Shown piece after piece: positions 1-6,806 of a DNA stretch of 64,000 nucleotides (the first letter of the stretch is position 1; each line of letters starts with the position of its first letter). Origin of the DNA: Brenneria izbisi (GTDB lineage Bacteria > Pseudomonadota > Gammaproteobacteria > Enterobacterales > Enterobacteriaceae); NCBI RefSeq assembly GCF_025840185.1, contig NZ_JAMPJU010000001.1, forward strand, positions 1-64,000. The letters run 5' to 3'. Under the pieces are notes generated by a model that worked only from the letters and a program-made list of their open reading frames with translations, searched no databases and was not told where the DNA came from. A program made the translations under genes and the position numbers.

Positions 1-84
1 TTTATTATTGAGTTCGGTGACCGCCTGAGCGCTCACCTTTAATACGATGGCAGTTACACAGAATTACGGACAGGCTCCTCAAGT
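1..84 (+). mobile_element. right end of an IS256-family-like insertion sequence (partial)
   Basis: An open frame enters from the left edge and stops at 40-42; its last residues read FIIEFGDRLSAHL, which resembles the C-terminal tail of IS256-family (mutator-type) transposases. It is followed at about 51-79 by a segment containing ACACAGAATTACGGACAGGC, similar in style to the terminal inverted repeats of that family. Only the last 13 codons are in the window, so this is pattern recognition and not proof. The left end and target duplication lie outside. Confidence 0.45.
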
Positions 85-144
85 CTGAGCTTGTATTTTC
101 GCCATGATACTTAAAATGATGCCATCACTGATAGTTGAGTGATA

Positions 145-1248
145 TTATCGAACACGATTTATTCCCTCAAGCGCAAGTTTATAATTTCCGCATTTCTGAT
201 AATACTCTAATGCCTCAGGCTTCATGCCAAAACACTCGAGTATTACTGCTATATTATAATTAGCCTTGTAGGTATTAACTCCTTTTTTACGACCCGATTC
301 CATTCTTGTACATAATTGAAACGTATCTATGGCATTCTGGAAGTCAGCATTGTTCATAAGTATTAATGCCTTTAAGAATATGAAATCAGTAGAAGTGCAA
401 AAGTCTTCATATTTTAAAATTTCTAACGCTTTTTCATATTGTGCTGTGTTAATCAGACAATAGCCATAACACTCTATTAGCACTTCATTATAGTCATGAT
501 AGCGATCTTTCTGTAAGTGAAGAGATGTCTCAAAGCTTTTTTCTGCCAATGCATAATTCTTGTCTAAATAGTAACTTTTCCCTAACTGGTAATAAAGATA
601 AGGATCATCTTTTGATTCATCTATGGCCCGTTGAAGTAACGTAATATTTCGGCTAATCTTATTTTTACTCTCTATTATATCTTTTATGTAACCGCTGTGT
701 ATAAATGAGAGTGGTGCGTCAAAACGCCCATCGGGTACTTCGTCGGTTTTTTTACATATCTGTTCGTGAATAATACCAACGAATTCATAGTGAGATTTAT
801 CAAAAAGGCGACTGATGCGTTCTTTGATAAAATCTTTTTCACTTGTACTTTCATCGTTGGTGATGCTAACGATCTCTATCGTACCTATGTTAGTTGGATA
901 GCTGCTGATTTGTTCTGAAAGCATAGCGTTATCTATCTTATCGAGTACTTCATCTGCATCAACAACCAACACCCAATCATATTTTGCAAATTGCAGGGAG
1001 TAATTTCTTGCTGCGGAGAAATCGGCTATCCATTGAAAATCATAAATTTTATTAGTGAAACGGCTGGCGATTTCCTTCGAGTCGTCGATTGAACCGGTAT
1101 CAACAACAACAATGTCATCGAAATATTGCGCAAGGGAGCGGAGAGAATTCTCCAGATGCTGCGCTTCATCTTTAACGATCATACAGACGGATATCATTAA
1201 AGGTGCGTTGACGGTTTTTTTAGGATTTTGCATATCGGGCATAACCAT
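145..1248 (-). CDS. family 2 glycosyltransferase with C-terminal TPR repeats, candidate flagellin modifier
   Basis: A 367-residue protein. The N-terminal GT-A domain starts near residue 18 (ISVCMIVKDEAQ), with the nucleotide-binding VVVDTGSIDDS at 47-57, FSAARN at 77-82 and the metal-binding DADE at 97-100. The segment FVGIIHEQ near 156-163 is typical of this SunS/TPR-type GT2 group. Residues about 205-360 form helical tetratricopeptide-like repeats, such as YYQLGKSYYLDKNYALAEKSF. There is no signal peptide or membrane segment, so it is cytoplasmic. It lies next to fliA, and genes of this type often sit beside flagellin genes; flagellin glycosylation is therefore a reasonable inference, but the acceptor is not shown. 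M1, M3, M6 and M18 are all possible starts and no strong ribosome site separates them. It is AT-rich relative to the core genes. Confidence 0.75.
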   Translation of the reverse strand: MVMPDMQNPKKTVNAPLMISVCMIVKDEAQHLENSLRSLAQYFDDIVVVDTGSIDDSKEIASRFTNKIYDFQWIADFSAARNYSLQFAKYDWVLVVDADEVLDKIDNAMLSEQISSYPTNIGTIEIVSITNDESTSEKDFIKERISRLFDKSHYEFVGIIHEQICKKTDEVPDGRFDAPLSFIHSGYIKDIIESKNKISRNITLLQRAIDESKDDPYLYYQLGKSYYLDKNYALAEKSFETSLHLQKDRYHDYNEVLIECYGYCLINTAQYEKALEILKYEDFCTSTDFIFLKALILMNNADFQNAIDTFQLCTRMESGRKKGVNTYKANYNIAVILECFGMKPEALEYYQKCGNYKLALEGINRVR

Positions 1249-1745
1249 ACATTAGGGTGACGTTGGAGAAGCAGTCTATGCATAAGCTGCTACGTACTAT
1301 ACTATTAGCAAGCTAATCCCCCCAAGCTTTAATTCATCTATCATATCGTAAATTCTGGCAAGAATGCTATTCTTGATTTGAAATGTTCTGTATTTCCTCT
1401 TAACCAAAATCGCTGCTTTTTTATAAGTGATTGTTATTTGTCCTTAGTATACAAATTAGGTGCTGGTGCAGGAAAATCAGGTGCCGGAGACAGTGTCGGC
1501 GTTATTGCAGCGATGATAAAATATTATAATGAGAATTACTTTATTTTAAATGCCGAGGATATGAATAGTCTCTTCTTTGTTTGGTATTCGCCGGTTGAGA
1601 TTAATAAAGATAAATCATCAGCAATGGACTTTCAGTAACACATATAATTTTCTGCGAGACGCTTCCACACTTTTCATCCTACCGCTTTCCTGATATTGCC
1701 AATCCGCTAAGGTATCTGGCGACTATCATCACAGGGAAGCGGGCC
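1249..1745. other. AT-rich gap between glycosyltransferase and Rpn relic
   Basis: About 500 bases without a convincing gene. An 86-codon open frame at 1378-1638 starts with TTG and contains a Gly/Ala-rich stretch (LGAGAGKSGAGDSVG), but it has no recognisable family and no good ribosome site. From 1645 to 1674 lies a 30-base segment that recurs at 2669-2698. Confidence 0.5.
1645..1674 (+). repeat. 30-bp direct repeat, left copy
   Basis: The segment TAATTTTCTGCG-N-GAC-N-CT-N-CCACACTTTT is present here and at 2669-2698 with only 3 differences in 30 bases. The two copies bracket the Rpn relic. In the right copy the first bases include the stop codon of the Rpn gene, so the left copy may be the last bases and downstream flank of a former second Rpn gene. 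Confidence 0.8.
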
Positions 1746-2671
1746 ATGCAATCGCACGATGCGATCTTCAAACAATTCCTCGGCATATTGCTATCGCACG
1801 GGATTTTCTCTCCATCCATCTGCCGTCGGATATTCAGGCGCACTGTGATTTCAATACGCTGAAACGGGAATCCGCTTCATTTGTGGATGAAAAACTGCGT
1901 TCCCGTGTATCGGATATGCTTTATTCGCTGCATACCACACAGGGGAAAGGCTATATTTATTGCGTAATTGAGCATCAGAGCAAACCGGATAAACTGATGG
2001 CGTTTCGGTTGTTGCGTTATGCGCTGGCGGCGATGCAGCAACATCTTTCACAGGGAAACGGAACCCTGCCGCTGGTGGTGCCGCTGCTGTTTTATCATGG
2101 CGAGCGTCTTCCGTATCCTTACAGCCTGAACTGGCTGGAAAGTTTCAGCGATCCGGCGCTGGCGCGACAACTGTATACCACTGGGTTCCCCTTAGTGGAT
2201 TTAACCGTGATCCCGGATGAAGAGATCAAAACCCATCGCCGGGTAGCGCTGCTGGAACTGGTGCAAAAGCATATTCGCACGCGTGATATGTTGGAATTGG
2301 CGCGGTATATTGGGATGTTGATGGAATTGTGGTCATTGCCCTTGACGCAACAGCGGGCGTTGATGTTTTATATCATGCAAGCAGGGCAGACAGCCGATTT
2401 ATCATCGTTTATTGAAACGCTGGAAACGTATCCGGGAGGGGAGCAAATGGCAACGATTGCACAGGAGTTATTTGAGAAAGGCGTGCGACACGGAAAAGAA
2501 AAGTGGCTGGCTGAAGGGTTGGAGCAAGGCTTAGAACAGGGCATGAAAGCCAGTGCGTTACGCATTGCCCGTCAGTTACTGAAAAACGGGATGACGCCGC
2601 AACAGGTACAGCAGATGACGGACCTGTCCGATGATGATATGCGGACAGTGATATCCTCGGTAAAAGAGTAA
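1746..2671 (+). pseudogene. Rpn-family recombination-promoting nuclease (YhgA-like), frameshifted
   Basis: The family is a PD-(D/E)XK nuclease formerly annotated as a putative transposase. The ATG at 1746 begins MQSHDAIFKQFLG, the usual Rpn N-terminus, but this frame stops near 1860. The continuation HIAIARDFLSIHLPSD lies in another frame from about 1784 and then runs uninterrupted to 2671. The shift at about 1780-1785 is consistent with loss of one base. The downstream frame keeps the nuclease core VIEHQSKPDKLMAFRLLRYA (the E-x-Q pair) and the charged tail LAEGLEQGLEQGMKAS typical of the family. A shortened product from an internal start such as the ATG at 1883 would lack the N-terminal part of the nuclease fold. 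A sequencing error cannot be excluded. Confidence 0.8.
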
Positions 2672-2698
2672 TTTTCTGCGCGACACTGCCACACTTTT
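2669..2698 (+). repeat. 30-bp direct repeat, right copy
   Basis: Second copy of the repeat at 1645-1674, with 3 mismatches in 30. It starts on the stop codon of the Rpn frame. It is followed at about 2702-2749 by an imperfect inverted repeat (CCACGCCGCTT against AAGCGGCGCGTGG) that could form a hairpin after the Rpn gene. Confidence 0.8.
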
Positions 2699-2860
2699 AA
2701 CCACGCCGCTTTGAGCCTAAGGCATCGCCATAGACAAGCGGCGCGTGGCAACCTCATGACAAATTGGATGAGAAAATGGATACTGTCTTTTAAATCTGAC
2801 AGGCTTCCCGTATCCTAAATAACCCCTCTTTTACGTCCCTATTCATGCAATTGGTAACTC

Positions 2861-2887
2861 TACGCAAAAGCATAATAGTGTCGATAA
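2861..2887 (+). promoter_or_regulatory. possible sigma-28 promoter of fliAZ
   Basis: GTCGATAA at 2880-2887 differs from the FliA -10 consensus GCCGATAA by one base and lies 26 bases before the fliA start. The matching -35 element is weak (TACGCAAA at the right distance), so this may be fortuitous. fliA is autoregulated in Escherichia, which gives it prior support. Confidence 0.35.
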
Positions 2888-2913
2888 CATTATTATCGTA
2901 GGTATTTGTCACT

Positions 2914-3636
2914 GTGAGCGATCTGTATACCGCCGAAGGCACAATGGATAAGAACTCCCTTTGGAAGCGCTATGTTCCGTTAGTGCGCCATGAGGCATTG
3001 CGTTTACAGGTTCGTCTCCCCGCGAGCGTTGAGTTGGATGATTTACTTCAGGCTGGCGGTATCGGCTTACTCAGCGCCGTTGAGCGTTATGATTCGTTAC
3101 AGGGTACGGCGTTTACGACGTATGCGGTGCAACGAATTCGTGGCTCAATGTTGGATGAATTGCGTAGTCGCGACTGGGCTCCACGGAGCGTGCGGCGTAA
3201 TGCGCGGGAAGTGGCACAGGCGATGCAACGGGCTGAACAGCAGCTTGGCAGAACGCCCACCGAGCAGGAAGTGGCGCAGTCTTTGGATATCACGTTAGAA
3301 GAATATCGTCAGATTTTGTTGGATACGAACAATAGCCAACTCTTTTCTTATGATGAATGGCGTGAAGAACACGGCGATAGCGCGGAAGCCCTGCTGGAAG
3401 GCAATGAAGATGCCAATCCGTTGCACCAACTGATGGAAGGTAATTTGCGTCATCGGGTTATGGATGCGATAGAAAACCTGCCTGAACGCGAAAAGTTGGT
3501 GCTGACGCTTTACTACCAGGAAGAACTGAACTTGAAAGAGATCGGTGCGGTTTTGGAAGTAGGGGAGTCACGCGTGAGTCAGTTGCATAGCCAGGCGATA
3601 AAGCGCCTGCGCGTAAAATTAATGAATGATGTTTAA
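2914..3636 (+). CDS. fliA: RNA polymerase sigma factor FliA (sigma-28)
   Basis: A 240-residue flagellar sigma factor that directs RNA polymerase to late (class 3) flagellar and chemotaxis promoters and is held inactive by the anti-sigma factor FlgM until the hook is complete. The GTG start gives MSDLYTAEGTMDK, matching the Escherichia N-terminus, where GTG is also used. Region 2 is seen in LDDLLQAGGIGLL (41-53) and AFTTYAVQRIRGSMLDELRS (66-85); region 4 with its helix-turn-helix is LKEIGAVLEVGESRVSQLHS near 209-228. fliZ follows 51 bases downstream. flgM, fliC and the flg operons are not in the window, so this is the edge of a motility cluster. Confidence 0.97.
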   Translation: MSDLYTAEGTMDKNSLWKRYVPLVRHEALRLQVRLPASVELDDLLQAGGIGLLSAVERYDSLQGTAFTTYAVQRIRGSMLDELRSRDWAPRSVRRNAREVAQAMQRAEQQLGRTPTEQEVAQSLDITLEEYRQILLDTNNSQLFSYDEWREEHGDSAEALLEGNEDANPLHQLMEGNLRHRVMDAIENLPEREKLVLTLYYQEELNLKEIGAVLEVGESRVSQLHSQAIKRLRVKLMNDV

Positions 3637-3687
3637 TTTAGCTGCGTAGGAATATTGTTATACAATATATTTTCATGGAATGGATTC

Positions 3688-4197
3688 ATGCCTCAATCAA
3701 TTCGGAAGAAACAGCTTCTCAGCCGTTATCTGAAAGATTTCAAACATAAACAAACACATTGCTCTCACTGTAATAAAGAACTCGACCGCGTTTCATTGGT
3801 TTTACGTAATCAATTGATTAATAAAAAATCTATTGGCAGTATTGATCGGCTAATTGATAACGAAGTCTGGGCAGATTTACAACAGGAGCTAATACCCCTC
3901 TGTCGCTTTTGTAGCGAAATATTATGCAATACGCAGACTAGCTATTTCAATATTCGAGCCTTCACCCAATACCTTATTGAGCAAACGGAAGTTAGACATA
4001 GCACGATGCGTGAATATGTCATTCGCCTGCGCCGTTTAGACGAGTTGTTAGTGGTTAAAAAATATCCAATCGATACGTTCGCCAAAGACAATGTACAACA
4101 GTGTATTTGTGATTTTTTTCCCGATCTTGAACAAAACATTTATCGCAGCGCATTGAGAAAATATGATCAGTATTTGGCCTGGCAGAAACATTACTGA
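3688..4197 (+). CDS. fliZ: flagellar regulator FliZ
   Basis: A 169-residue homologue of FliZ, the DNA-binding protein that represses RpoS-dependent promoters (curli and others) and raises FlhDC output during flagellar gene expression. LSRYLKDFKHKQTHCSHC near the N-terminus and REYVIRLRRL in the centre match the family; the central part resembles the core-binding fold of phage integrases, without catalytic residues. I chose the ATG at 3688 (MPQSIRKKQ) because homology begins there; an upstream TTG at 3655 would add 11 unsupported residues. The C-terminus is about 14 residues shorter than in Escherichia. The cystine-binding gene fliY (tcyJ), which usually follows, is absent. Confidence 0.93.
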   Translation: MPQSIRKKQLLSRYLKDFKHKQTHCSHCNKELDRVSLVLRNQLINKKSIGSIDRLIDNEVWADLQQELIPLCRFCSEILCNTQTSYFNIRAFTQYLIEQTEVRHSTMREYVIRLRRLDELLVVKKYPIDTFAKDNVQQCICDFFPDLEQNIYRSALRKYDQYLAWQKHY

Positions 4198-4749
4198 TCA
4201 GATTTATGCGTTTTTCGATAATGCATGTTGTGAAATTGTCGCGTGCCGACTATACGTAAATGTTATGACAGTGTAAAAAAGCTTGCAAAGTAGAGGCAAA
4301 CTATTGCACTGTCATACTACTGAAATCATTTGGTTCTAATTTCTGGTTGATGATTAACAGTGGTTCTTAATACGGTCAATCATTATTCATCGGAATAGTC
4401 GTTGTCACAGTGAGGAACGCGAATGGTAATGTCCTTATCGGGACTAAATAGTCGAAACCAACATTCTGGTCTTCTGACTCGCCGATGCGAGGGGTTTCTT
4501 TCCCACTTATTTCCTGCTCTGTGTTTCTTATCGTTCTCTCCCTTTTCCAACCTTTCTTTTCTGTCCGAACGTTTCTCATCGGTTCTACCCTTCAGCGTGT
4601 TTTCGTTTGGCGCGATGGGGAACGTAATCTATTTTATTAATCCACACTGGTTCTTTATCGGCTTAATAAGGAAGCCAACCTCGTTTGTGAGTGAAGCGTC
4701 ACGCGCTGTTCGGCAGCGCGGTAAGTGAAACAAACTGTAAGGTGCCGCT
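4198..4749. other. 552-base gap upstream of phoH
   Basis: No gene is supported. The region holds a candidate Pho box at 4309-4326, an inverted ATGACAGTG/CACTGTCAT pair at 4265-4273 and 4307-4315, and a pyrimidine-rich stretch at about 4495-4615. A 101-codon open frame at 4423-4728 is Ser/Phe-rich because of this pyrimidine bias and resembles nothing known. Confidence 0.6.
4309..4326 (+). promoter_or_regulatory. candidate PhoB box for phoH
   Basis: CTGTCAT-ACTA-CTGAAAT fits the PhoB repeat architecture (CTGTCAT, 4 AT-rich bases, CTGTCAY), with the first half perfect and the second matching 5 of 7. phoH is a PhoB target in Escherichia. The site is about 420 bases before the start codon, so if it is functional the transcript has a long leader. 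Confidence 0.45.
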
Positions 4750-5538
4750 ATGGGAAGACAAAAAGCAGTGATCAAAGCTCGTCGTGAAGCGAAACGCGTT
4801 ATACGTCGTGAATCACGTAGTCACCGTCAACGTGAGGAAGAGTCGGTCACTTCTCTGGTTCATATGGGTGGGATTGAATCAATAGGTATGGCGCGGGAGA
4901 ACCGCGACACGTCTGTGATTGAAGCCCGTACAACAGCCCAGGAGCATTACTTGTCTGCAATAGAGAATAAACAGTTGATTTTCGCCACAGGAGAAGCAGG
5001 GTGTGGCAAAACGTTTCTGAGTGCGGCTAAGGCTGCGGAAGCACTCATTCATAAAGAGGTTGAACGTATTATTGTAACAAGACCGGTATTACAGGCTGAT
5101 GAGGATCTCGGTTTTTTACCGGGCGATATTGCCGAAAAATTCGCCCCTTATTTCCGCCCGGTATATGACGTATTGTTGCGGAGATTGGGGGCATCATTCA
5201 TGCAGTATTGTTTACGACCGGAAATAGCCAAAGTAGAGATTGCGCCGTTTGCCTATATGCGCGGGCGGACTTTTGAGAATGCGGTGGTTATTCTGGATGA
5301 AGCGCAAAACGTGACGGTGAACCAAATGAAAATGTTCCTGACGCGTTTGGGAGAGAATGTGACGGTAATTGTGAATGGCGATGTCACACAATGTGATTTG
5401 CCCTCAGGGGTTAAATCCGGGTTACGCGACGCCCTTGAGCGGTTTGCCGAAGATGATTTAATCGGTATCGTCTCTTTTGGTAAGCAGGATTGTGTTCGCT
5501 CTGAACTGTGTCAGCGGACGCTTAATGCCTATGATTAA
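4750..5538 (+). CDS. phoH: PhoH, phosphate-starvation-inducible ATPase
   Basis: A 262-residue P-loop ATPase of the PhoH family, related to the N-terminal helicase half of SF1 enzymes. Walker A is GEAGCGKT at 81-88 and Walker B with DEAQ at 183-186; VNGDVTQCDLP near 215-225 is the family signature. The protein is almost identical in order and length to Escherichia PhoH from MGRQKAVIKARREAKR onward. The start is supported by AAGGTG 6 bases upstream. The cellular role of PhoH is not settled; ATP binding and RNA-related activity are known for the family. It is followed by a strong bidirectional terminator. Confidence 0.95.
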   Translation: MGRQKAVIKARREAKRVIRRESRSHRQREEESVTSLVHMGGIESIGMARENRDTSVIEARTTAQEHYLSAIENKQLIFATGEAGCGKTFLSAAKAAEALIHKEVERIIVTRPVLQADEDLGFLPGDIAEKFAPYFRPVYDVLLRRLGASFMQYCLRPEIAKVEIAPFAYMRGRTFENAVVILDEAQNVTVNQMKMFLTRLGENVTVIVNGDVTQCDLPSGVKSGLRDALERFAEDDLIGIVSFGKQDCVRSELCQRTLNAYD

Positions 5539-5569
5539 CCACTAGCGGGATCCCCGCGCCGGCGGGATA

Positions 5570-5609
5570 ACAAAAAAACGCCCCTGACTTGCGTCAAGGG
5601 CGTTTTTTT
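5570..5609. terminator. bidirectional terminator between phoH and tRNA-Ser
   Basis: The stem ACGCCC-CTGAC / GTCAA-GGGCGT (one mismatch) with loop TTGC has a T-run on the + strand (5603-5609) and an A-run before it (5572-5578) that becomes a T-run on the - strand. It can end both phoH and the tRNA gene. Confidence 0.85.
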
Positions 5610-5616
5610 ATCTATA

Positions 5617-5706
5617 TGGCGGTGAGGGAGGGATTCGAACCCTCGATACGTTTTCACGTATACACACTTTCCAGGCGTGCTCCTTCAGCCTCTCGGACAC
5701 CTCACC
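5617..5706 (-). tRNA. serX: tRNA-Ser (anticodon GGA)
   Basis: A 90-base class II tRNA read on the minus strand. It begins GGTGAGGTGTCCGAGAGGC, has the anticodon loop CTGGAAA giving anticodon GGA (codons UCC/UCU), a long variable arm, the T-loop GGTTCGAATCC, and an encoded CCA end. The promoter at 5740-5768 and the terminator at 5570-5609 make it a single-gene unit. The gene symbol follows the Escherichia tRNA-Ser(GGA) usage. Confidence 0.95.
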
Positions 5707-5739
5707 GGATTGTTGCCGTGTAGACGGCAACGGGGCGCT

Positions 5740-5768
5740 ACTATAGGGAGTCGCTCTACTTCGGTCAA
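5740..5768 (-). promoter_or_regulatory. sigma-70 promoter of tRNA-Ser(GGA)
   Basis: On the minus strand, TTGACC (5763-5768) and TATAGT (5740-5745) are separated by exactly 17 bases. They are followed by a GC-rich discriminator (GCGCCCC), as expected for stringently controlled stable-RNA promoters. Confidence 0.85.
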
Positions 5769-5876
5769 GTAGTATTTATCTGTTTTGGAACATCTGGTTA
5801 AGCATTGAACGTTGACGAGAGGGCAATAATCAGAAAGCAGGAAAAGTCACCATGAAAACACAGGGAAGAAGGCAAT

Positions 5877-5911
5877 AAAAAAGTCACAAGCGCTCTTGTT
5901 TGTGACTTTTT
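5877..5911 (-). terminator. terminator of the sugar-phosphate isomerase gene
   Basis: AAAGTCACAA and TTTGTGACTTT form a hairpin followed on the minus strand by a T-run. It starts about 20 bases after the stop codon of the gene at 5931-6569. Confidence 0.8.
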
Positions 5912-5930
5912 GCATGCTAAGTGAGCTTAG

Positions 5931-6569
5931 TTAAGCCAACAGACTTTTGATGAAGCGGGTCAGGACTTCATCCTTGCTGTTTGCGAAGAAATATTCCTGA
6001 AATTTAGGGCCTGCGATGGTGCCTTTTACCAGATCCTGATCCAAATTTTTCAGGATAGTAATCAAATCGTTAAAGGCGACGGCTTTCACGGCATCAAGAA
6101 TCTTTTTGTTGCGCTGTTGCGGCGCAACGCGATCGCTGGGGTAGCCTTTACCGCCTTCTTCTTTGAACAACTGGGTGAACAAGTTTTCCAGATTCAATTC
6201 CGCGCCCCAGCCGAAACCTTTGGCATACGGCAGAGATATCGCGTTGCCGTTGTTGATCTGGGAGAACAGGTAAGCATCAGAAGGGTCAACAGCCAGCCCG
6301 CAAAGTACGCCAGGGAATGCATTACAGGCCAACATTGCGCCCTGACCAGTACCACAACCAGTTACCACGAAATCAGCGGCGCCGGCATTGAGCAGGATGG
6401 CGGCCAGAATGCCGTTCTGAATGTAGGTAAGCTGTGCGGCGTCTTCTACCGTGTATTGACCGTAGTTGTATACAGTGTGGCCCAGAGGTTCAACGGCTTT
6501 GCTCAGTGCTGCGGCAATAATCGCGTTTTTAGCGGCTTGACTGTTCTCGTTAATCAATGCAATTTTCAT
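5931..6569 (-). CDS. RpiB/LacA/LacB-family sugar-phosphate isomerase
   Basis: A 212-residue protein whose first 150 residues match ribose-5-phosphate isomerase B and the galactose-6-phosphate isomerase subunits. The active-site loop TGCGTGQG carries the catalytic-type Cys72, and NNGNAISLPYA (106-116) matches the phosphate-binding/backbone region. The C-terminus runs about 60 residues beyond RpiB (near 150 residues) with RNKKILDAVKAVAFNDLITILKNL, which suggests a distinct subgroup. The substrate cannot be read from the sequence; it stands alone with its own terminator and no sugar transporter beside it. Cytoplasmic. Confidence 0.8.
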   Translation of the reverse strand: MKIALINENSQAAKNAIIAAALSKAVEPLGHTVYNYGQYTVEDAAQLTYIQNGILAAILLNAGAADFVVTGCGTGQGAMLACNAFPGVLCGLAVDPSDAYLFSQINNGNAISLPYAKGFGWGAELNLENLFTQLFKEEGGKGYPSDRVAPQQRNKKILDAVKAVAFNDLITILKNLDQDLVKGTIAGPKFQEYFFANSKDEVLTRFIKSLLA

Positions 6570-6806
6570 GTTCGTTCCTTTTTTATGACGGACAAGTACA
6601 TTTTTTAAAACTGTATTTCAATTTAATTTAATCAGTATACCGTTTCAAAAATAAAGCGCAAACCGTCACGTCAAAGAATGAGTCGTGACGCGTAGAATGC
6701 GATGAAATTGCTGTCAGCGAGAATAAAAAAGAAGGAAAACGTTCGAAGTAATTAATTGATAATATTGTATTTATGGCGCTGTATCACAGCGCCATATCAG
6801 CAAGGG

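Noticed and set aside
1378-1638. 86-codon open frame with a Gly/Ala-rich stretch
   Set aside because: TTG start without a ribosome site, no family resemblance, and unusual composition; kept only as a remark in the gap entry.
4423-4728. 101-codon open frame upstream of phoH
   Set aside because: Ser/Phe/Leu-rich product explained by the pyrimidine-rich DNA; no ribosome site or homology visible.
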